DNA from: RPQJ01 sp963731105
Lineage (GTDB): Bacteria; Pseudomonadota; Gammaproteobacteria; Steroidobacterales; Steroidobacteraceae
Assembly: GCA_963731105.1 (NCBI GenBank)
Contig: CAVSUM010000011.1
Location: 1 to 64,000, forward strand
Direction of reading: 5' to 3'
DNA: 64,000 nt
The notes below the pieces were generated by a model. The model made no database searches, was not told the origin of the DNA, and saw nothing but the letters and a program-made list of their open reading frames with translations. Position numbers and translations under genes: made by a program. Positions within the stretch are counted from its first letter, which is position 1. Each line of letters begins with the position of its first letter. This document shows, piece by piece, positions 36,225-44,089 of this stretch.

Positions 36225-36323
36225 GCGCAGGCGTCTCGCCTGCGAGTTGACCGGGCGTCCCGCCCGGTCCTCCGCCCCACGGCGGCGGGACGCCGCTAAA
36301 ACTCGCAGGCGGGACGCCTGCGC
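36225..36323. repeat. REP-like intergenic palindrome
   Basis: Outer arms gcgcaggcgtctcgcctgcg (36225-36248) and the complementary cgcaggcgggacgcctgcgc (36300-36323) differ at one position; inside are two more hairpins (accgggcg/cgcccggt and ggcggcgggacgcc). gcgtcccgcc or its complement occurs at least four times. The core gtctcgcctgc is shared with the palindrome inside the R-M gene. Confidence 0.75.
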
Positions 36324-36409
36324 CACTAGCTCGCCGCCCGCGCAGTTCACCTTTGGCTTGACTTAGCGCGGGTCTCCGCATTCTCTGGCGCCAGTGAAAT
36401 GCAATCCCT

Positions 36410-38113
36410 ATGAAGGCCACCACCCTATGCCGCATTCTCTGTATTTCTCTCACCTGCTCGTTCTGCCGCGCCCCCGCGCAAAGCGCCTCGACCAGTTCTG
36501 AGGTCCAGCAGATCCGCCAGGAGATGGAGCAGCTCCGGCAGGATTACGAGCGACGGATGCAATCGCTGGAGAGGCGGCTCAACCAGATCGAGATCCCGCG
36601 GGCGGCTGCGGCCACCAACGCCGCGCCTGCGGTGGCCGGGCCGACATCGGCGCCGACCTCCACACCGGTCGCTGCGGCTGCATCCCAGAGCGGCACCAAC
36701 CAGGCCGCGGCTCGGGAGGCGGCGATCGTGCGCGGGCGCGAGTTTGCCCAGCAGCAGTTCCAGCAGGACGCCGAAATGCTGGATCGCAACCTTGCTCCCG
36801 CCACCAACGGCTACTTCGCCGACCGCGTCGAGCAGGTGCTGCAGGACTACATGGATATAACGGGCTACGTGCGGGCGGGTTACGGGCGGGACAACCAGGG
36901 CGGGCCGCAACCTGCCTTCCAGGCCCCGGGCGCGCTTGCCAAGTATCGGCTGGGCAATGAAGCTGAAAACTATGGTGAGCTGGCCTTCGGCAAGAACTGG
37001 TATGTGCCCGGCATCTTCTCGGCCGATCCGGCAACGCGGCCCAATGACACCCCCACCGGTCCCATCGCCCGCGCGCAGGTGCGCCTGTCCTTTTACAATC
37101 CCTACTCTTCGTATAATTCGGGCGCGGACACACAATTCGCGGTGCCCGAGGCCTGGGCGACCATCGGCAATGTGGTCGGCAGCCAGCCCTCGATGAAGTT
37201 CTGGGCCGGCGACCGCTTCTATGAGCGCTCGGACATTTACATCAATGACTTCTTCTTTCGCAATATGAGTGGCGGCGGCGGCGGCGTGGAGGATATTCAA
37301 CTGCCCTTCGGCCAGTTGGCGTTTGCCTGGATTGGCAACGGCTCGCAGAGCGACCTCTATCGGGATATCCCTTCCCCCACCACCCCCGCCAACGAGGCCG
37401 GGTTCAGCAAGGGGAGCTGGGACCTGCGGCTCTATGACGTGCCGGTGCCGCTGGGCAAGGGTGAGTTCAACTTCATCTATGCCAACGCCGACGCCGGCCA
37501 GGATCAGAACGGCGATTCGCTGCAGCGCACCGACGGCTTCGCGTTCGACTTCATCCACATCGTGAAGCCGCTTCTCGACCAACCCAGCTTCAATACGTTC
37601 TCCTTGCAGGTCGGCAGCGGGCCGGCCAAGACCTTCTCGTCCGGCTTCGAGACGTTCAACTTCGAGGGGACGTCCTACATCCGGCCGGACCCGAACAATT
37701 CCTGGCGGTTCCGGGCCACCGAACACTTCGTGCTGCAGCCCAGCGAGCACTTCTCGATCGGCCCGGCGCTGGTTTACCAATACACCTATTATGGGAACGG
37801 CTACGGCAACCAGACCTGGCTCTCCGCGGGCGTGCGACCGATTGTGGAGTTCAACAAGTACTTCAGCCTCGCGTTCGAGGGCGGGGTGGATTACGTGTCG
37901 GACAGCTTCTATGGCACCAGCGGCAACCTCTTCAAGCTCACGCTGGCGCCGCAAGTGGCCCTGGGCAACCAATTCTTCAGCCGGCCGGTCCTGCGGGCGT
38001 TCGTCACCTATGGGCATTGGAGCGACGCCTTCGTCGGGCAAGTCGGCGGGCAGGATTACCAGAACCTCCAAGATGGTCTCACCTGGGGGTTGCAGATGGA
38101 GGCCTGGTGGTGA
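36410..38113 (+). CDS. Outer-membrane carbohydrate porin (LamB/OprB-like) with coiled-coil N-terminus
   Basis: 567 residues. Short signal peptide (LCISLTCSFCRAPAQS), then a coiled coil VQQIRQEMEQLRQDYERRMQ, SLERRLNQIEI and an Ala/Pro linker, a peptidoglycan- or periplasm-spanning arrangement. From ~145 the barrel begins: MDITGYVRAGYGRDNQGG, YRLGNEAENYGELAFGKNWY, WAGDRFYERSDIYINDFFFR, matching the maltoporin family. It ends GLQMEAWW with a terminal aromatic, as outer-membrane barrels do. It imports oligosaccharides. It is 13 bases before the GH36-like gene, a functional pairing of uptake and hydrolysis. Confidence 0.85.
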   Translation: MKATTLCRILCISLTCSFCRAPAQSASTSSEVQQIRQEMEQLRQDYERRMQSLERRLNQIEIPRAAAATNAAPAVAGPTSAPTSTPVAAAASQSGTNQAAAREAAIVRGREFAQQQFQQDAEMLDRNLAPATNGYFADRVEQVLQDYMDITGYVRAGYGRDNQGGPQPAFQAPGALAKYRLGNEAENYGELAFGKNWYVPGIFSADPATRPNDTPTGPIARAQVRLSFYNPYSSYNSGADTQFAVPEAWATIGNVVGSQPSMKFWAGDRFYERSDIYINDFFFRNMSGGGGGVEDIQLPFGQLAFAWIGNGSQSDLYRDIPSPTTPANEAGFSKGSWDLRLYDVPVPLGKGEFNFIYANADAGQDQNGDSLQRTDGFAFDFIHIVKPLLDQPSFNTFSLQVGSGPAKTFSSGFETFNFEGTSYIRPDPNNSWRFRATEHFVLQPSEHFSIGPALVYQYTYYGNGYGNQTWLSAGVRPIVEFNKYFSLAFEGGVDYVSDSFYGTSGNLFKLTLAPQVALGNQFFSRPVLRAFVTYGHWSDAFVGQVGGQDYQNLQDGLTWGLQMEAWW

Positions 38114-38126
38114 GAGAGTGGACCGA

Positions 38127-40295
38127 ATGAGCACAAGAATTACAGGATGGCAGGCGGTAGCACTGGTGGCGGCGATTTTCGCAGTAGCGCCTCAGACTGC
38201 TTTCGGCGACGAGAATCTAAAGACTCCCTATGTGATGCTGGACCCGGCCTCCGTCCCTCCGCCCGCGGCAATGGGAAAGGCACTGCCCTTTGTTCCCGGC
38301 AATCCAAACCAGACGCGCCGTCCGCCTGCCGACCTGGGCATTCCCAGAATCACCTCTGATCGAGCACCCGAGGCTGTGGCACTCACGCTGTCGAATTCCG
38401 CAGTGGCGATGCGGATTACCATCAGCAACTCCGGGCGGGCATCCATTGACCAATTGAGGAACAACCTCACCGGAGAGGAACTGCTCTCCGGCGCGTCCCA
38501 GATCTTCCACATCTTCGGGAAATCACCCGTTTCCTCCGACGCGTTCAAAGTCGAGCGATGGGACGCCTATCAGTACGCGGACTATGCGGAACTGGTCGTC
38601 GTATTCAACAGCGACAAGGCTGCCTCGGTGACCTGGCGGGCCCGGGTTTACCGCACTCGCCCCCAGATCGAACAGGACTTCGAAACGCCCTTGGGTGATG
38701 CGATCCTCGGCCAGGTGCTGAATGTCAGGCCGTCCCTTCAGCCGATCATGCCGGCCAATCTCTTTGGCCGTGGCTTCACCAGCGGAAAGCCGAATATCCC
38801 TGACCGGCACCGGTTTGAGATCGTGCAGGAGTCAGACCACGTCTCCTACGACCCGCAAACCCAGACCGGCCTCTGGGGATTCGTTGCGGAGATCGGCGGC
38901 CAGGAGCGAATCGCCGCGGGGCAGTTCGCGCTCATTCAGAACCCCTCTTTCCGAACGCGACGAAGCGGCCGGCTGGGGCCGTTCATTCTCCAGCCCTTCC
39001 ACGGCCCGGTGGAGATTGGGTTCCTTGACCTGCGCCGATACATCCAGAAACACTACGCCGTGCAGGCGGACACTCCCTCGCTCTATGAGTGGAACCAGTT
39101 CTGGCTCTGGCAGGGAGGCCCCACGCGCGTGGATAAGCGTGTCGTCACCCTGGAACGCCTGCTCGACGTGCTGCCGCGCCAAGTCAAGATGGGCATGGAG
39201 GAGTTCCACCTGGATGCCGGTTGGGAGTGGCACGACGGCGATTGGCAGATCGCGCCGGATCGGTTCCCCGGCGGCTGGGCGCCGCTGCGGGACTTCAACC
39301 GCGCCAATGGCCTCGCGTTCCACCTCTGGGTCAACGACGGCGCCGCCGACTCCGCTGATTTCCTTCTGGACCTGATCAAGCAGAGCAACCTTCATCGGCT
39401 GTTCATGGACCGGCAGGTGACGGAGAAGACCGTGGAGGCAGTCGAGAAGGCCAGAGCCAGATATCCGGGCTTCTCCACGAGCTGCCACAACAGCACCTCC
39501 CGCAGTGCTTATTGGTCCTGGGGCAACCCGCACTTCCTGAGCGACATCAACCAGATCTACTTTGGCGAAGGTCAGTTCTGGGCCTGGAGCAACATCCTGC
39601 CCGAGGCGAACATCGAGCCCAAGACGGACCCGCTCTTCCCACAGCGCACCGAGGCCGAGCGCTTCTTCAGCAGGCACGACCTCTATGCCGGAGACCTGAT
39701 CACCCGCTCGGCTGCCTACCAGGCGCAGTGGGTATGGCCGTTCAACTGCATATCTCCTCCGCACAACGGATGGATCTGGTTCGAGCACCGTCCCATCGAG
39801 CAGCTCCGGAGTCGCATCTACACTTATCTGGCCGCGCGCTTCAACTACCAGTGGGGCTTCGATCCCGCGATGCTGACGCGCGAGGCGCTTGATCTGCACC
39901 TGACCTGCACCGCCTGGTTCAAGGCCAATCGGTCGTTTCTTACCACCTATCAGCATGTCCTGGACGCACCGGATGGGAAGGGCATCGACGCCGCAGGGCA
40001 CCTCGTGGATGGGCGTGGATTCATCTTCCTGTTCAATCCCTCGGACCGGGAACAGGCAGTCCAATGGCGGCAAATCCTGTGGGAACCTGAGCTCGAACTA
40101 TCCGGGGAATCCGTGCGGCTGAGCGACTGGACCAGCCTGAGCGCCTATCAACCGCTCGACCCGCAGAGGCTCGCGAGCCCGATGGGTGAGATCAAGGTGG
40201 GTGCGCACGGGGTGAAGGTGCTGGGCATCAATCTGGGTGATGCGGAAGTCCTCGCCCGGGTTCGGGCGGAGCGTAAAAAGATCGGGTATCCGTAA
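38127..40295 (+). CDS. Secreted GH36-like alpha-galactosidase/melibiase
   Basis: 722 residues from ATG 38127. Signal peptide VALVAAIFAVAPQTAFG. An N-terminal beta-sandwich (~50-310) precedes a TIM barrel at ~320-600 with YEWNQFWLWQGGP, MGMEEFHLDAGWEWHDGDWQ and AFHLWVNDGAAD. LHRLFMDRQV holds Asp428, the probable nucleophile. STSCHNSTSRSAYWSWGNPH lies where the acid/base loop is expected, but the usual C-x-x-G-G-x-R-x-D is not conserved. A C-terminal beta domain follows. Family knowledge: release of alpha-galactose or related sugars; specificity is uncertain because of the divergent acid/base region. Translationally close to the porin gene. Confidence 0.75.
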   Translation: MSTRITGWQAVALVAAIFAVAPQTAFGDENLKTPYVMLDPASVPPPAAMGKALPFVPGNPNQTRRPPADLGIPRITSDRAPEAVALTLSNSAVAMRITISNSGRASIDQLRNNLTGEELLSGASQIFHIFGKSPVSSDAFKVERWDAYQYADYAELVVVFNSDKAASVTWRARVYRTRPQIEQDFETPLGDAILGQVLNVRPSLQPIMPANLFGRGFTSGKPNIPDRHRFEIVQESDHVSYDPQTQTGLWGFVAEIGGQERIAAGQFALIQNPSFRTRRSGRLGPFILQPFHGPVEIGFLDLRRYIQKHYAVQADTPSLYEWNQFWLWQGGPTRVDKRVVTLERLLDVLPRQVKMGMEEFHLDAGWEWHDGDWQIAPDRFPGGWAPLRDFNRANGLAFHLWVNDGAADSADFLLDLIKQSNLHRLFMDRQVTEKTVEAVEKARARYPGFSTSCHNSTSRSAYWSWGNPHFLSDINQIYFGEGQFWAWSNILPEANIEPKTDPLFPQRTEAERFFSRHDLYAGDLITRSAAYQAQWVWPFNCISPPHNGWIWFEHRPIEQLRSRIYTYLAARFNYQWGFDPAMLTREALDLHLTCTAWFKANRSFLTTYQHVLDAPDGKGIDAAGHLVDGRGFIFLFNPSDREQAVQWRQILWEPELELSGESVRLSDWTSLSAYQPLDPQRLASPMGEIKVGAHGVKVLGINLGDAEVLARVRAERKKIGYP

Positions 40296-40316
40296 GCGCT
40301 CCGCGGCGGTCAGGCT

Positions 40317-40772
40317 TCAAACCTCACGCACCACGATCCGAGCGCCCTCCACCGCCACTACTTTGACCGCGGTGCCGCGTTCGATGAGTCCGCCTTCGGT
40401 GACCACGTCCACGCGCTGGCCATTGATGTTGGCAGTGCCCGAGGGGCGCAATTGGGTAAGGGCCACCCCCGTGCCATTCAAGAGTTCCGGTTTCTCCACG
40501 CCCAATTCTCCAGTGGAGCTTTGGGAGATGAAGGTTTTGGCGATGCGGCTCTCGGGGAAGAACTTGAGCCACCACCAGACACCGGCCAGCAGTCCCACCA
40601 GCACGCCGGCCAGAATCAGGCTGCCCGTCTGATAGCCAAAATCCCGGTAGCCAAGAACCACCGCGGCCATCAGACACAGGAAGCCGATGAGGCCGGCGAT
40701 CATGCCGGGGAGCAGGGTTTCCAGGAAGAGCAGAATCGCTCCCAGAATTAGCAACGTGATGATGAGTGCCAT
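40317..40772 (-). CDS. nfeD: Short NfeD-like membrane protein
   Basis: 151 residues. Three to four membrane segments in residues 1-70 (LIITLLILGAILLFLETL, GLIGFLCLMAAVVLG, LILAGVLVGLLAGVWWW), then a C-terminal OB-fold domain (LNGTGVALTQLRPSGTANIN, RVDVVTEGGLIERGTAVKVV), as in NfeD1b proteins. NfeD partners with the flotillin/SPFH protein encoded two genes upstream (41410-42471) in membrane organisation. Last gene of the left-going floA operon. Confidence 0.85.
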   Translation of the reverse strand: MALIITLLILGAILLFLETLLPGMIAGLIGFLCLMAAVVLGYRDFGYQTGSLILAGVLVGLLAGVWWWLKFFPESRIAKTFISQSSTGELGVEKPELLNGTGVALTQLRPSGTANINGQRVDVVTEGGLIERGTAVKVVAVEGARIVVREV

Positions 40773-40801
40773 GGTTGCAGGCTAAGTCGGGCCATTCCGC
40801 G

Positions 40802-41391
40802 TCAGGGCTCCAAGCTCTTCGGCGGGGCGAAAACGATCGAGCCAACAAAGGCCTGGCGCGCGCTGCGGGGATCGCGCCATTGTGAGGTGGCTCGCTGGCT
40901 CGCACGCGGACGATTCCCGCGTCCGTGGCTCATCACCGTGGCCGGGTGCCGGCCTTGTTCATTCAACTGTTCAAAGCGACGAGCCGCTTCCTTTTGCTGT
41001 TCACTAGCTGCGAGTGTAGTGATGCTTGCTTGCGTCGCTGCGAGGGGCGGGAGGCGCAGTGGCGGGGCAGTTTGTTCTGCCGGTTGGAGTGCTTCTTCTT
41101 CCTGCCAGTCCGGGACCGGCGGCAACTCGTCCTGGGCCGCGCGAGGAATACGCGGTGGGGCTGGCGCCCGCTCCGGCGGCTCCTCCCCCATGAGCCGCCG
41201 CAGGGCTTCCTCCAGATTAAACTCGCCCGCTGGTTTGCTTGCTGGCGGCGCCGGCTCATCACCTTCGGGCGGTTTCCCCCCTGCTTTTCCAGGCGCCGTT
41301 TCCCCAGCCAGTTGGAAAGCGCGCCAACGATGAGGATGATCGCGATCAGCCACGGGCTGTCAAAGAGGCCGGCGGCAAACAGCGGATTCAT
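40802..41391 (-). CDS. Membrane-anchored protein of the floA operon, function unknown, one frameshift
   Basis: Starts 18 bases after floA at ATG 41391: an N-terminal anchor SPWLIAIILIVGALSNWLGK, then KRRLEKQGG. The frame is lost near 41278 in a run of six C (a likely homopolymer length error). The next frame continues KPPEGDEPAPPASKPAGEFN, LEEALRRLMGEEPPERAP, and a tail rich in Pro, Glu and Ala to FAPPKSLEP. About 196 residues joined. Its position between floA and nfeD suggests a scaffold-associated role. I do not recognise the family. Confidence 0.6.
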
Positions 41392-41409
41392 GGGAACGCA
41401 AGCCGGGGA

Positions 41410-42471
41410 TTATTTCTTTGCCGCCTGCGCGCCGGATGACGGGGCGTCCGGCCCTTCGCTCCCGATGTTTTCGCGCATGGTCGTGTCGGCCTGGATGTTC
41501 TTGAGGCGGTAGTAATCCATCACGCCCAGGTGGCCTTTGTCGAAAGCGCGGGCGATGGCCAGGGGGATCTGCGCCTCGGCTTCGACCACCCGCGCGCGCA
41601 TCTCCGAAACGCGCGCCACCATTTCCTGTTCGGTGGCGACAGCGGCCGCGCGGCGGACTTCCGCCTGTGCTTGCGCGATGAGCTTGTTGGCTTCCGCCTG
41701 CTCCGCCTGAAGCTTGGCCCCGACGTTGCCGCCCACATCCACGTCGGCGATGTCAATGGACAGGATTTCAAACGCGGTGTTGCTGTCGAGGGCCTTGCCG
41801 AGAACGGTCTTGGATATGCGATCAGGATTTTCCAACACCGCCTTGTAGGTTTCCGACGAGCCGATGGTGGAAACGATGCCCTCGCCTACGCGCGCGATGA
41901 TGGTTTCCTCCGTCGCGCCGCCGACAAACCGATCCAGATTGGTGCGCACGGTCACGCGGGCCTTGGCCTTAATCACGATGCCGTCCTTGGCCACGGCATC
42001 AATGGTGGACTTGCCCGACGTCGGCGCCGGACAATCAATCACCTTTGGGTTGACGGACGTTTTCACCGCTTCGAGCACGGTTTTGCCAGTGCCCTTGGTG
42101 GCGAGGTCAATGGCGCAGGCGCGGTCAAAGACGAGATTGATGCCGGCCTTCTTGGCAGCGACCAGAGCGAGCACCACCATTTGCACGTTACCGCCGGCCA
42201 GGAAGTGCGTGGAGAGTTCATCAATGGAGATGGGCAGCCCCGATTTCACAGCGGTGATGCGGCCGTCCACGATCAAGGCGACGGGAATACCGCGCAACCG
42301 TAGCGCGATCAATTCCGTGACGGTGACCTTGGCGCCCGAGAACAGGGCGCGGATATAAATCATTCCGAAATTGATGACCAGGATGCCGGCCACGAGTAGC
42401 ACCAACCCGCCAATGCCGTAAAGTATCAGGTCGAAGGGCAGGCCACCGATTTGAGCGAGGATTGTATTCAT
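41410..42471 (-). CDS. floA: Flotillin-like SPFH protein FloA
   Basis: 353 residues from ATG 42471; a longer frame adds an unlikely upstream segment. One N-terminal membrane segment (FDLILYGIGGLVLLVAGILV) is followed by INFGMIYIRALFSGAKVTVT, LIALRLRGIPVALIVDGRIT, the SPFH domain (VRTNLDRFVGGATEETIIAR), a helical flotillin region (LQAEQAEANKLIAQAQAEVR) and the conserved tail HLGVMDYYRLKNIQADT. This is the YqfA/FloA pattern. It organises membrane microdomains with NfeD. The upstream region has been split by an insertion sequence 64 bases before its start. Confidence 0.9.
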   Translation of the reverse strand: MNTILAQIGGLPFDLILYGIGGLVLLVAGILVINFGMIYIRALFSGAKVTVTELIALRLRGIPVALIVDGRITAVKSGLPISIDELSTHFLAGGNVQMVVLALVAAKKAGINLVFDRACAIDLATKGTGKTVLEAVKTSVNPKVIDCPAPTSGKSTIDAVAKDGIVIKAKARVTVRTNLDRFVGGATEETIIARVGEGIVSTIGSSETYKAVLENPDRISKTVLGKALDSNTAFEILSIDIADVDVGGNVGAKLQAEQAEANKLIAQAQAEVRRAAAVATEQEMVARVSEMRARVVEAEAQIPLAIARAFDKGHLGVMDYYRLKNIQADTTMRENIGSEGPDAPSSGAQAAKK

Positions 42472-42508
42472 GTTGCGATAATGTCGCCGACCGCCGAGCG
42501 TAAGCAAG

Positions 42509-42514
42509 TATAAT
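42509..42514 (+). promoter_or_regulatory. Possible -10 hexamer of the former nfeD promoter
   Basis: TATAAT in the floA-nfeD divergent region, oriented towards the long nfeD gene. The insertion at 42535 now separates it from that gene by 3 kb. No convincing -35 is visible. Confidence 0.25.
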
Positions 42515-42798
42515 GTAGGATGAACACTGTGCGGGGGCGCACGACTGGATTCTTCGATTATTGGTTAAGCCGCCAGCGCGAGGCTGTCGTTGCGAGCGGC
42601 GTGCGTGTTAAGCCGCTCCTTCCAGAACTCGCCAAGCCGGCGACTGCTCTGAATGCAGCGCAGTGCCAGGACGTTCTCTGCGCCCGGTTCGCCCCAGAAC
42701 ATGCCTGACTGTTTGCACCGAGAGCCGATCACCGTCTTGCAACCAGCTTCAATCACGCCGGAACCAATGAAGAAGCCTTGGCGGCGGAAAGTGCCATA

Positions 42799-42808
42799 CT
42801 GCATACGC
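42799..42808. repeat. Left 10-bp target-site duplication of ISAs1
   Basis: ctgcatacgc, repeated at 44090-44099 on the other side of the element. Confidence 0.9.
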
Positions 42809-44089
42809 CAGGGCAGACGCATTAAAGGCCTGAGAAAGGAATAGAGAAATATTTCCTTGTACTTTTGCCGAAGGTGTATAGATGGGGTGGATGCATTTGC
42901 ATCCTGAAGCAGATCGGAACGAACAAACACTGGCTCAAACCAGCCTCATCGCGCACTTTCGCCAGGTGCCTGAACCACGAATCGAACGGCGGAAGTTTCA
43001 CGATTTGGTGGATGTGCTGGTGATCGGGGTTTGCACCCTGCTCTGTGGCGGAGAGACCTTCAATGACATGGAAGATTTCGGCGAGGCCAAGCAGGAGTGG
43101 TTTAAGACCTTCCTGAAACTGACCCACGGCATCCCCTCACACGACACGTTCAACCGCGTCTTTGCGGCGATCGATCCGCAGCAGTTCCTGGAGTGCTTTT
43201 TGCGGTGGACCCAGAGCGTGCGTCAGACGGTGCATCAGGAGATTGTCGCTATTGATGGCAAGGCGCTGCGGCGAGCTTCCAACAAGAAGCAAAGCGTCAA
43301 GTATGTGGTCAGCGCGTGGGCCGAGAGCAATTCGCTGGTGCTGGGGCAGCTCAAAGTGGCCGACAAGAGCAATGAGATTACCGCGGTGCCCGAACTGTTA
43401 CGGGTGTTGGAACTGAGCGGCTGCATTGTCACCATTGATGCGATGGGCTGCCAAAAGAAAATCGCCCGGGAGATCATTGAAGCCGATGCGGACTACGTGC
43501 TGGCGCTCAAAGGCAATCACGAGAAGGTGCATGAGGAGGTTAAGAGTTTTCTAGATGATGCGCTGGCGCAGCAGCAAGCTCCCAGACCGGCCACAGCCAA
43601 AGTTCTCGGAGCCACAGCCACTTTAGAGTCCTTCGAAACGGTGGAGAAGGATCACGGACGCTTTGAGATTCGGCGCTATTACCAGAGTGCCGAGCTGGAT
43701 TGGTTTGCCGATCGGCCCAAGTGGGAAGGTCTCAAGTCACTGGGGATGGTCGAGAGTTTTCGTGAGGTGGACGGTCAGACCAGCGTTGAGCGACGCTATT
43801 TTCTGTCCAGTTTGCCTTTGGGGGTTCAAACCTTCGCGCGGGCAGTTCGCAGCCATTGGGGCGTGGAAAACAAAGTCCATTGGGTGATGGATGTTTGTTT
43901 CCGAGAGGACCAGAGCCGGGCACGCGCCGGTTATGCGGCCGAAAATCTGGCCACACTCCGCCGCCTTGCCCTAAACCTGCTCAAACGGGACCAGACCAAA
44001 AAGCGCGGCATTCGCGGCAAGCAACTTAACGCCGGTTGGGATCACGACTATTTGGCACGTTTATTGGGAACTTAAATGCGTCTGCCCTG
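42809..44089 (+). mobile_element. ISAs1-family insertion sequence
   Basis: 1,281 bp bounded by inverted repeats cagggcagacgcattaaa (42809-42826) and ttaaatgcgtctgccctg (44072-44089), which match except at one or two inner positions. The CAGGG tip and the 8-10-bp duplication are typical of the ISAs1 family. The 10-bp target duplication is ctgcatacgc. Removing the element and one duplication restores the ISKra4 transposase reading VNNVQRMQYGTFRR. Confidence 0.95.
42882..44075 (+). CDS. ISAs1-family transposase
   Basis: 397 residues; MHLHP at 42891 is an alternative start. The N-terminal DDE_Tnp_1-associated region is LIAHFRQVPEPRIERRKFHD, VDVLVIGVCTLLCGGETFND. Catalytic residues: Asp in EIVAIDGKALRRA, Asp in CIVTIDAMGCQKKIA and Glu in NKVHWVMDVCFREDQSRAR, with R-S-H-W-G-V-E-N before it. 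The frame is intact, and both ends and the target duplication are intact, so the element may still move. Inserted within an ISKra4 transposase gene, opposite strand. Confidence 0.95.
   Translation: MGWMHLHPEADRNEQTLAQTSLIAHFRQVPEPRIERRKFHDLVDVLVIGVCTLLCGGETFNDMEDFGEAKQEWFKTFLKLTHGIPSHDTFNRVFAAIDPQQFLECFLRWTQSVRQTVHQEIVAIDGKALRRASNKKQSVKYVVSAWAESNSLVLGQLKVADKSNEITAVPELLRVLELSGCIVTIDAMGCQKKIAREIIEADADYVLALKGNHEKVHEEVKSFLDDALAQQQAPRPATAKVLGATATLESFETVEKDHGRFEIRRYYQSAELDWFADRPKWEGLKSLGMVESFREVDGQTSVERRYFLSSLPLGVQTFARAVRSHWGVENKVHWVMDVCFREDQSRARAGYAAENLATLRRLALNLLKRDQTKKRGIRGKQLNAGWDHDYLARLLGT

Noticed and set aside
36425..38134. 569-residue ORF antisense to the porin
   Set aside because: The plus strand has signal peptide, barrel strands and terminal aromatic; the antisense frame has none of these.
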